DNA of 64,000 nucleotides from Hydrangea macrophylla (lineage: Eukaryota > Streptophyta > Magnoliopsida > Cornales > Hydrangeaceae), in the NCBI GenBank assembly GCA_033977485.1, contig CM066989.1:33457095-33521094 (forward strand), given 5' to 3'. This document shows, piece after piece, positions 34,712-44,895 of the stretch. Each line of letters starts with the position of its first letter. Positions within the stretch are counted from its first letter, which is position 1. The translations under genes and the position numbers were made by a program. The notes below the pieces were generated by a model that saw nothing but the letters and a program-made list of their open reading frames with translations, did not search any database and was not told where the DNA came from.

Positions 34712-36830
34712 CATTGTCATGCATGATAATGTGGTGTGGCGTGTCTTATGACACATGTTTGAGTGAGTTTAGGCTCACGAGTCGATTTGGGTATCTGTAT
34801 TGGAGAACCCTCTGAGATTGTGGAGATTGAGGATTTGTTGTTGTGAAGTCTCTCCGAGTATGGGACGGTCACTGTGGACCGCCTTAAATGTTAATCTGAG
34901 AATAAATGTTTACCTGTGTATTTCAATATTTGAATTATTGTTAGGTTAGAATTTATATCTGTTGTTAATTTTAGTATCCTGGTGAGAACGAATTAACACG
35001 CTATTAATTTGGTAGGCTAATTAGCAACTTCGAAAAAGTCATATAAGAATTTGCGTTTTAGCAACGAAACGGAACTTAGTCAGAAACTTTTATAATTTTG
35101 AGGTTTCACTCGTAAAGCTATGAATTGACTGTGTAGAAAGTTTCAAAGACTGATTTAGAGTTTTGAAAACTCGTGGAGAGGTAAACATAATTTCTGAGAG
35201 TGTTGCCTATATATAGTTAGAGATAACTTTCATAAATTTCATAAGTCTTAACCTAATTTCCAAAAGGGGGGCTATAGGGAGATTTTGGAGCTTAGAGCTT
35301 TGCAGTGCCAAACGATGACCTTCCGTCGGTCTGTTTTCTCCTAGATTTCATATTCGAACTCCCAGAGGTAAGAGCTTCGTTTTGATATCTATTAGGGGCT
35401 GTTTGGCTAAGTTTTCTGAAAAAATTATTTTCTAGAATTTTTCATAAAAGTTGATATTTGAAATTCTGATCAATAGGAACTGTACTAGACGGACTTCTTC
35501 ACGTTCTTTGTACATGGATTTTCTTTGGATCAAACTTTAAGAGCGTATATCGGAGTGAGTGATTCAACTTTGTATTATGGAAAAATTGCTTGGCGTGTAA
35601 TCATGTTATGTTTGAATAGTATGTGTTAATTCATAGAGATATATTGTGTAGTTCATAATGGGCGTTTATATTGATAAGTAGGCCCAATAGCATAGTGAAC
35701 TGTTTTAATTATCGAGAGCATAGTGATATGTATTTGAGCATATTGAGTTGCTTATTTGGCTCAGAAAGAGCACGTAGTCACTAAGCCATTTTGTGGAGCC
35801 GATATAGGCATTAAGATCGCACGATTAAAGAGAAGAATCGTGGGTCTTACCCTTTCGCGTGGACTTATTGGCGAATAGTCGCGGATTGGGAGTATGGAAT
35901 GTGCACGTGAGTCTCCCGCGACTAGTATAAAATGTAGAAATGTGAATGCAATCATGTTTATCATTCATGTGCATATGTTGATTTATTCACTAAGCGTTAG
36001 CTTAAACAAATCGAATTATGTGTGGTTATTCAAATAACCATTGCAGGTATGAATACTGGCGAGGAATCAGGAAAGTGATCGCGAGATGTTGGGAGTTCAC
36101 TTAGAAGGCGACACATAAATGTTTATCTCGTAGTTTTGTAATCGAAGCGTCTATTTCATTTGTTTAGTCAAGAGACTTGTAATAAGAATGGATGATAGCC
36201 TTGTATATGTTTTATACTTCCAAGTGTTGTAAGGATCACTTCCGAGTAGCAAGAACTTTGTTTTGTTTTAACTTGGAGAATATATTTTGGGTGGGTTAAG
36301 TTATTATGTATACGAACCTGGAGTTCACGTTTTAAAATGTTTGCTTGTCAACTTCATGCCTTGATTTAATGTTGAGATCGTTTAAGGTCGTAGGGTCGTT
36401 TAACCTTAGGCAAAATCCTAGTGCAAGAAGGATTGCTGTCAGAGGGTCATTCGACCGGTCGAAGTACCCTCTATTGTGAAGGCTTATTGCTGAGGGTCAT
36501 CCGACCGGTCGAAAGGAGCATCTCGACCGGTCGAAATGACCCCTGCATGAAAACTTTTTATACCCCTTTCGCAACTTATTTAAATGTTTTGATTGGTTCT
36601 TAGGGCACCTTTGGGACCCCTTTGAATATAAATTCATTCGTTTCAAAATATAATTACGATTTCAAATTTATACGGATTTTACTGACTTCGGATGTATTGT
36701 TTCAAAAGAGCGACTACTCGTTGTTATATTTAAAGTTTATTTTCCGTTGCTACAACTTTGAAATGAGTAGGAAGAGCCTCGGTAGCGTGCCACGGGCTTC
36801 GATTCTGCTATTGTGGAATCGGGCTGTGAC
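34712..36830 (+). repeat. E4 5' LTR, remainder
   Basis: Continues the E4 LTR after E6 and ends GGGCTGTGACA at 36830. Without E6 the LTR is about 2.15 kb. A CTATATATAG box lies near 35212. A segment of about 430 bp (roughly 35600-36040) is absent from the 3' LTR. Confidence 0.88.
36450..36537. repeat. E4 5' LTR palindrome cluster, TCGACCGGTCGAA words
   Basis: Three copies of (T/C)CGACCGGTCGAA, a near-perfect palindrome. The outer context GGGTCAT...ATGACCC adds a larger inverted repeat. Located in the 3' third of the LTR, downstream of the presumed TATA box. Confidence 0.88.
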
Positions 36831-36835
36831 ATTTA

Positions 36836-36848
36836 GTGGTATCAGAGT
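36836..36848 (+). promoter_or_regulatory. E4 primer-binding site, tRNA-iMet type
   Basis: TGGTATCAGAGTT, five bases after the LTR end. It matches the initiator tRNA-Met complement except at the last positions. Confidence 0.85.
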
Positions 36849-37051
36849 TATAGGTTTAGAGTCTTGAGAACGAGTGATGTTATATGCTGAGCGACGTCGA
36901 GTGGAGTGTGTAATCGAATTGTTATCATTGTAAAAATGCTTCATGTGTTAGCATTTGTTGTTGTGATGAACTGTGCACATATATCTATATTGAGGCATAT
37001 CATGCATAGTCATTATGCATTGAACTTAACAGGACGAGTACTTGAAACGTC

Positions 37052-38185
37052 ATGGCTGATCTGGTAAGAGAGTTGTCACCGCATTCACGAATGGACCAAA
37101 TAGTGAATATGGTAGGAAATTTTATACAAGCGGTAAGTGAAAGGGAGCAGATGAACGCTTAGCCTCCACCAGTTAAAATCCATTACATCAATGCACCACC
37201 GGTACCGCGGCCTCAACACACAATCATGGAACAGTTTCATAAGCGGAAATCGACGTTGTATCATGGACAGGTTGACATAGACTTGGCCGATCATTGGATG
37301 ATGGACATGGAAAGACATTTTTCGTACTGTGATATGTACCGACGAGGAGAAAATTTTATGCGCATCCGATACGTTGATGGGCGAAGCATTGGATTGGTGG
37401 AACAATGTGCTTGAACAAGGGAAGCCAACTACATAGGAAGAGTTTAAAGACGAATTCAACAAGCGTCTCTTTCCGCAATCTGCTTATACCCAGAAACGCC
37501 AAGAGTTTGCAAGTTTGGTCCAGGAAGACATGACTGTGAGTGAGTACGTATCTCGTTACAATGCTTTGTTGTGCTTTGGGAAAACTACAGTTCCAACTGA
37601 TAAGGATAAAGCTCGTAAGTTTGAGGAAGGGCTTAGGGAGAATATCTGAGGCCGTGTGGACATGCTACAGCACCCGACCGTTTCTTTAGTTGAGGAAGCT
37701 GCTCGAATAGCTGAGAAAAGTGTCGATCGATATCGGCAAGGGCAACAAGGAAAGAGATGCAATGACAATAGGGGCAAGAGTCAAGGGAATGCGAAGAAAC
37801 CGTTCACGTAAGGTTCGGGATCGAACATGAGTAGTCAGGGAGGGAGTACATTTGTAGGAGACTCGAGACCATTGTGCCCAACATGTAACCTGCGACACAA
37901 AGGGACTTGCTATCAATTGAGCACCTGCTACCTTTGCAAGCAGTTATGACATATATCCCACAATTGCCCTATGAATACAAACATAACTACACAGAACACC
38001 AAGATCTACAACCCAGAGATGAGAGCGAAATGCTTTGAGTGTGGCCAATCGGGGCATATAGCGAAGAATTGCCCAAGTAAGAGACAACCGGGAATGAGTA
38101 CCGGTGCATCGAGTGTGCCAATCGGGTCAAGGATAGAACCACAGATGGATAAAAGGAAAGGAGTCGCGCAACAACAAGGGTGATA
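37052..38185 (+). pseudogene. E4 gag, multiply broken
   Basis: The ATG at 37052 starts a gag frame that hits stops and shifts several times. Recognisable parts are the capsid segment with a WWNN motif (about 37395), a Ty3 gag block VSEYVSRYNAL (about 37540), Cys/His-rich sequence near 37875-37970 and an intact CX2CX4HX4C knuckle at 38031-38072. The first in-frame stop is near 37160. Confidence 0.82.
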
Positions 38186-38189
38186 CTTT

Positions 38190-41100
38190 CAGCTTAGGCC
38201 GGAGAATACGGATGATACTGTCGTATCAGGTATTCTTCCTATTTGTTCGTATCCTGCACGAATACTTATGGATTCTGGTTCCACGCATTCATTTGTTTCA
38301 CGTGATTTTGTTAAGCATTTAACTGTTAAGTCTGAATGGTTAGGATATGATTTGTGTGTATCATTGCCTACTAGTGAACATTTAGTAACTTCTTCGGTAT
38401 TCAAGTCGTGTGAGATCAAGATAGGTGAAAAGGTCTTGAGCGTCGATTTGATTCTGTTGATAGTAAACTACTTTGATGTTATCTTGGGTATGGATTAGTT
38501 GTCGATCAATCAAGCTAGAATTGATTGTGAACAGAAACGAGTTAGTTTCCATCCAACAAGTCAAGAGGAGTTTACTTTTCAGGGTAGGGGTGCGATTGTA
38601 CCGCCGTACTTAATATCGACGATTCAAGCCAGTAGGATGTTGAAGAAAGGTTGTTCGGGTTTCTTATGTTCGATTGTCGACACACGAGTTCTTAGACCAC
38701 TAGTAGAAGACATTCAAGTAGTTCGAGAATTTCCAGATATTTTTTTCGATGAGCTACCGGACGTATTGATAGAGAGGGAGCTTGAGTTCACAATAGAAGT
38801 AGTACCAGGGTCACAACCGGTATCCAAAGCACCGTACCGAATGGCACCGGTAGAATTAAAGGAATTGAAAGTTCAGTTAGAATAACTGTTGGAGAAGGGT
38901 TTTATCCGACCGAGTGTTTCGTCGTGGGGAGCTCCAGTCTTATTTGCGAAGAAGAAGGATGGGATAATGCGTATGTGCATCGACTACCGAGAGTTGAATA
39001 AGTTGACCGTTAAGAACAAATATCCATTGCCGCGAATAGATGACTTGTTTGATCAGTTACAAGGGGCTCAGGTATTTTTAAAAATTGACTTGAGATCTGG
39101 ATACCACCAGTTGAAAGTCAAGGAGGAAGATGTTGAGAAGACAGCTTTTAGGACTCGCTATGGTCACTTTGAATTTTTGGTTATGCCTTTTGGAGTGACT
39201 AATGCACCAGCTGCTTTCATGGACTTGATGAATTGTGTTTTCAAGGACTGCTTAGATGAGTTTGTTATTGTATTCATAGATGACATTCTAATCTATTCCA
39301 AGAGTATTAAAGATCACGAACATCATTTGCGATTTGCCTTACAACGCTTACGTGAGAAGAGATTGTTCAGAAAATTGAAGAAGTGTAAGTTCTGGTTGAC
39401 CGAGATTGCTTTTCTTGGGCATATTGTAACAGCTAAAGGAATTTCTGTAGACCCTCAGAAGATAGAAACTGTTACTAATTGGGTGAGACCAACGAATGTG
39501 ACAGATATCCGAAGTTTTCTAGGATTAGCTGGTTATTATCGGAGATTTGTAAAAGACTTTTCACGAATTGCAATGCCGATGACGCAGTTAATGAGGAAGG
39601 ATATTGCTTTTATATGGAGTCCAGAATATGAGGAAAGTTTTCAAGAGTTGAAGAGCCGACTAGTGAAGGCACCAATATTAGCCGTTCCGTCAGGGACTGA
39701 AGGATTTGTTATTTACAGTGATGCTTCATACAGAGGTTTAGGTTGCATTCTTATGCAAAGTGATAAGGTCATTGCCTATGCATCGAGACAACTTAGACCG
39801 CACGAGAAGAACTATCCGACACATGATCTAGAATTGGCCGCCGTGATTTTTGCATTGAAGATTTGGTGTCATTACCTATACGAGAAAAATGTGAGATATA
39901 TACAGATCATAAGAGTTTAAAGTATTTGTTCACGCAACGAGATTTGAATATGAGGCAGATGAGATGGCTAGAGTTTATGAAGGACTACGGCTTGTCAATT
40001 CAGTGTCATCCGAGGAAGGCGAACGTCGTCGCCGACGCTCTTAGTCGTAAAGCACCGACCAACACTGCATCAAATTTGACTTCTCAGAAAGAATTGATTC
40101 AAGATATCGAGAATTTGGAGCTTGAGGTGATTCCAAGGATTGCAAGTGGCTTGATGTTGACGATTGTGGCACAACCACTCTTAATGCACGAGATCACGGA
40201 GAAACAACTTCAAGATGTGGCTTTGAAGAAGATTTGCGATGAGATTCCGACAGGTAAACAATTAGGTTTCACTTTTGAGAACAATGTTTTGCGATTGAGA
40301 GGTAGAATTTGTGTGCCGAACGAGAAAGAGTTGAAACGGAACATCCTAGAGGAAGCCCACAATACAAAGTATACTGTTCATCCAGGAAGCACCAAGATGT
40401 ATAGAGATTTGAGACATGTTTATTGGTAGCCGAGAATGAATAGAGAAATAGCACGCTATGTTTCGCGATGTACGAGTTGTCAACAAGTGAAGGCGGAACA
40501 CCTAGTACCTTCAAGATTGTTACAACCGTTAACGATAGCTAAGTGGAAATGGGAACACATTACAATGGACTTTGTTAGTGGGTTTTCGAAGTCTAAGAGA
40601 TCGAATACCATCATTTGGGTGATTGTTGATCGTTTAACGAAGTCGTCGCACTTCCTACCGCTTCGAACAACTAAGTCGATGACGTTAGCTAAGTTGTATA
40701 TTCGCAAGATTGTAAGACTACATGGTATCCGAGTTTCTATTGTTTCGGATAGAGATGGTAGTTTTACGTTGAAGTTTTGGAGAGCCTTGCAAGAAGCAAT
40801 GGGTACCAAATTGCATTTTAGTACCGCCTTTCATCCTCAGACCGATGGGCAATCGGAAAGAGTAATTCAAATTTTGGAAGACATGCTTCGGTTATGTGTA
40901 CTTGATTTTCAAGGGGATTGGGAAGACCATTTGTCATTAATTGAGTTCGCGTACAATAACAGTTTTCAATCGAGTATAAGAATGGCTCCTTATGAAGCTT
41001 TGTATGGTCGTGTATGTTGTTCACCGATTAGTTGGACGAAAGTGGGAGAAAGAATGATAGAAGGGCCGAAAATTGTACAAGAGACAACTGACAAGATAAA

Positions 41101-41608
41101 GGTAATTCGACAAAGGTTACTGACAGCTCAGAGTAGGTATAAGAGTTATGCCGACAAGCGTAGACGACCGTTGGAATTTGACGTGGGCGATTGGGTATAT
41201 TTGAAGGTGTCACCTTCAAAGGGGATTACTAGATTTGGGAGATACGGGAAACTCAACCCGAGGTATGTAGGACCTTTTGAAATCATTGGGAGAGTTGGAC
41301 CCGTAGCGTATCAATTGAATTTGTCAAGTGAGTATGCTCAAGTTCATAACGTGTTTCATGTATCATTGCTACGTAAACAATTAGTGGAAGATAGAGATCA
41401 AGTAATGACTCCGACGTCAAATGTGATTCAGAGTGATTTGACATATGTTTCATATCCGGTAGAGATTTTAGATCAGAAGGATCAAGTCTTACGGAATAAG
41501 GTGATATCAAAAGTGAAAGTGTTATGGCGTAGCCAAACGATAGAAGAGATGACATGGGAAATAGAAGATGAGATGCGTACTCAGTATCCGCACCTATTCG
41601 GTATATGA
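38190..41608 (+). pseudogene. E4 protease-RT-RNase H-integrase-chromodomain, broken
   Basis: The domain order is complete for a Ty3 chromovirus. Protease has DSGSTHSF (about 38270). RT has the catalytic VFIDDILIY near 39270, and RNase H the SDASY block near 39718. The integrase HHCC region ([11 protein letters not shown] ... CTSCQQVK) is at about 40379-40490, with catalytic blocks ITMDF (40560), IVSDRDG (40738) and DGQSERV (40845). A chromodomain-like end is at about 41500-41600. In-frame stops lie at 38496-38498, 38883-38885 and 40427-40429, and the frame shifts near 39890. All core catalytic residues are still readable. Confidence 0.9.
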
Positions 41609-41637
41609 GGTACAAGTTTGGGGACAAACTTATTTTA

Positions 41638-41650
41638 ATGGGGAGAGTAT
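41638..41650 (+). promoter_or_regulatory. E4 polypurine tract
   Basis: ATGGGGAGAGTAT lies directly before the 3' LTR start TATAACACCC. Confidence 0.75.
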
Positions 41651-43375
41651 TATAACACCCACATTTGTGTTATTGCATTTTATTGCATTGTCATGCATGA
41701 TAATGTGGTGTGGCATGTCTTATGACACATGTTTGAGTGAGTTTAGACTCACGAGTCGATTTGGGTATCTGTATTGGAGAACCCTCTGAAATTGTGGAGA
41801 TTAAGGATTTATTGTTGTGACGTCTCTCCGAGTATGGGGCGGTCACTGTGGACCACCTTAAATGTTTATCTGAGAATAAATGTTTACCTGTGTATTTCAA
41901 TATCTGTATTATTGTTAGTTTATAATTTATATCTGTTGTTAGTTCTACTATCCTGGTGAGAACGAATTAACACGCTATTAATTTGGTAAGCTAATTAGCA
42001 ACTTTGAAAAAGTCATATAAGAATTTGCGCTTTAGCAACCAAACGGAACTTAGTCGGAAACTTTTATAATTTTGAGGTTTCACTTGTAAAGCTATGAATT
42101 GACTGTGTAGAAAGTTTCAAAGACTGATTTAGAGTTTTGAAAACTCGTGGGGGGGTAAACATAATTTTCGAGAGTGTTGCCTATATATAGTTAGAGATGA
42201 CTTTCATAAATTTCATAAGTCTTAACCTAATTTCCAAAAGGGGGGCTATAGGGAGATTTTGGAGCTTAGAGCTTTGCAGCACCAAACGACGACCTTCCGT
42301 CCGTCTGTTTTCTCCTAGATTTCATATTCGAACTCCCCCGAGGTAAGAGCTTCGTTTTGATATCTATTAGGGGTTGTTTGGCTAAGTTTTCCGAAAAGTT
42401 ATTTTCTAGAATTTTTCATAAAAGTTGATATTTGAAATTCTCATCGATAGGAACCGTACTAGACGGACTTCTACACGTTCTTTGTACACGGGTTTTCTTT
42501 GGATCGAACTTTAAGAGCGTATATCGGAGGTGAGTGTTTCAACTTTGTATTATGGAATGATTGCTTGGCACGTATTCAACTTTGCAATAGGTATGAATAT
42601 TGGCGAGGAATCAGGAAAGTGATCGCGAGATGTTGGGAGTTCACTTAGAAGGCGACACATAGATGCTTATCTCGTAGTTTTGTAATCGAAGCGTCTATTT
42701 CATTTGTTTAGTCAAGAGACTTGTAATAGGAATGGATGATAGCCTTGTATATGTTTTATACTTCCAAGTGTTGTAAGGATCACTTCCGAGTAGCTAGAAC
42801 TTCGTTTTGTTTTAACTTAGAGAACATGGTTTGGGTGGGCTAAGTTATTATGTATACGAACCTGGAGTTCACGTTTTAAAATGTTTGCTTGTCAACTTCA
42901 TACCTTGATTTAATGTTGAGATCGTTTGAGGTCGTAGGGTCGCTTGACCTTAGGCAAAATCCTAGTGCAAGAAGGATTGCTGTCAAAGGGTCATTCGACC
43001 GGTCGAAAGGGACAGTTCGACCGGTCGAAGTGCCCTCTATTGTGAAGGCTTATTGCCGAGGGTCATCCGACCGGTCGAAATGACCCCTGCATGAAAACTT
43101 TTTATACCCCTTCCGCAACTTATTTAAATGTTTTGATTGGTTCTTAGAGCACCTTTGGGACCCCTTTGAATATAAATTCATTCGTTTCAAAACATAATTA
43201 TGTTTTCAATTTTATACTGATTTTACTGACTTCGAATGTATTGTTTCAAAAGAGCGACTACTCGTTGCTATCTTTAAAGTTTATTTTCCGCTGCTACAAC
43301 TTTGAAATGAGTAGGAAGAACCTCGATGGCGTGCTACGGGCTTCGATTCCGCTATTGTGGGATCGGGCTGTGACA
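41651..43375 (+). repeat. E4 3' LTR
   Basis: 1725 bp, TATAACACCC to CTGTGACA, followed by the GAAGC duplication. Shorter than the 5' copy because of a deletion at about 42575. A CTATATATAG box is at about 42180. The palindrome cluster is at 42993-43081. Confidence 0.9.
42993..43081. repeat. E4 3' LTR palindrome cluster
   Basis: Three (T/C)CGACCGGTCGAA words. Their arrangement differs from the 5' LTR: one word plus spacer is placed before, not after, the CCCTCTATTGTG segment. Confidence 0.88.
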
Positions 43376-43380
43376 GAAGC

Positions 43381-43966
43381 GACTGGGCAAGGTGAGAGAG
43401 TTAAGGGTTACAGTTGGTCTTTATGGCTATAGGCCTCTCTAATTGGTTGTGAGACTGGAGGGCCAGGGCACGTGATCGATGGTCACGTGTCTCTCTTTCT
43501 CTTTGGGACCAACCCTAGCTTTGCCTGTGAGGCTTTCAGATAGGGAGGTGCCCCTGGTTCTAGCCACCGAGCCATGAGCTCTCGAGTTCCCACTGGATCT
43601 GGCAACACTTGGTACTGCTTCATGACCAAGGGTGGAGAATCCACGTGTAAGTGTATGCTTGTGTGTAGTATAGTGTTTGTGGGGAGTATCGAGCAGAGGC
43701 ACATGAGAACTGTGAGCGATGCGTTTGATAGCGAATAGTCATTCCAAGCGAAGCGATGGCAAGGATGGTCATTCCAAGCGATGACGAGCTTTGATTGGTG
43801 GTCGATGGTTTGCAAGGATGGTCATTCCAAGCGATGACAAGCTTTGATTGGTGGTTGAAGGCTTGACTGCATGATGTTAAAGTTGGAGATAATATCCACG
43901 TGCCCAATGGGTACTGATGGAGCGAGTGGAGATGGCAGTAGGTGAAACGCCAGTAATTTAAACGCC
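43381..43966 (-). repeat. Old LTR remnant, second segment
   Basis: Continues 22861-23722 when E4 is removed. Non-coding. Has a tandem duplication of 53 bp (about 43760-43812 and 43813-43865) around GGATGGTCATTCCAAGCGAT. Ends before the GTCGC duplication of the solo LTR. Confidence 0.4.
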
Positions 43967-43971
43967 GTCGC
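43967..43971. repeat. Target duplication GTCGC, left
   Basis: GTCGC directly precedes the solo LTR and is repeated at 47218-47222. Confidence 0.9.
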
Positions 43972-44255
43972 TGTAGACACCCCATTTTGTCGGCTAACAG
44001 ATTTAGGAGGCCACAAGCATGTTAAACCTCGATGATTAGAAAGATCGGATTTTCAGAGATTGCCTCTAACTCTCAAGAAGTCAAAAAATTTGCAAAAATG
44101 ACCAAAATGCCCCTAAAAGCCCAAAATTCTCCAGGATTGGCCTAGAATCTCAGAAATCATTCGATGTTGTTCCAAACAAAAAAAAGGTATTTTAAAAGAT
44201 GAATATTTGAAATCGTAAGCTCCCAGAGACCCCCGGAAGTCCCGGAAGGTCTCCG

Positions 44256-44484
44256 TTGACCGGTTTGACCAAGGTTTGACCAAGTTTGACCAAGGCTTGA
44301 CCAAAATCATCCAAATTCACCCAAAAGTTCCGAGATCATTCTAGATTATGTGAAAAGTCTTAAAATATGTTTTAAAAGAAAATCGGACGGAAACGTCAGT
44401 CTTTGGAGGCCCCCAGAACTTCCCGGAATTTCCTGGAAGTGCACTGTTTGACTGATTTGACTGCAAGTTTGACCAAAAATGAAA
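44256..44484 (+). promoter_or_regulatory. W-box cluster in solo LTR
   Basis: Five TTGACC hexamers at 44256-44302 and a further TTGACT, TTGACT, TTGACC group at 44458-44484. Same relative positions as in the E2 LTR. Confidence 0.55.
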
Positions 44485-44834
44485 GTCTTCTTTTCGACAT
44501 TGAAATATTTTTATCAAATACTAGAGGTCAATAGCTTTCCAACGGTATATCGCACATAATTTCTGGATCTAAAACGAATTTGTTATGAATTTCTGAAGGT
44601 GAAAAATGCGATCAATTCGGATTTTATCGCGAATACCGCAAAACTTTCCAAAGTGACCCAATTCCAAACTATTTTTTATGGAAAGTAGACCTCAATACCT
44701 TTCCAACGGTATATCACAATCTCAATTTGGATTTCGTATGAATTTTCTGTGAATTTCGGACGAAATAGGGCCGTTTCGCGAATTCCGGGAGTTCTGGGGG
44801 CCAAAATGCAATTTTTGGTCAACGGGGGAGTTGA

Positions 44835-44895
44835 CTGCCGCGGCGGCACTGGCCCACTACCGCGGCGGCAGTGGCCAAGTGCCGCGGTGGCACTC
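44835..44895. repeat. Solo LTR palindrome cluster, TGCCGCGGCGGCA words
   Basis: Three words of the type T(G/A)CCGCGG(C/T)GGCA with period of about 23 bp, 150-212 bp upstream of the TATA box. Confidence 0.88.

Larger units (their letters stand above)
23723..43375 (+). mobile_element. E4, decayed Ty3 chromovirus
   Basis: Flanked by GAAGC at 23718-23722 and 43376-43380. Both LTRs start TATAACACCC (TA in place of TG) and the element ends GTGACA. The interior has a tRNA-iMet-type primer site, a badly broken gag, and a pol with three stops and a frameshift that keeps protease, RT, RNase H, integrase and a chromodomain-like C-terminus in that order. Its 5' LTR holds the 10.9-kb E6 insertion. LTR divergence is clearly larger than in E5 and E3, so E4 is older. 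Confidence 0.9.
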
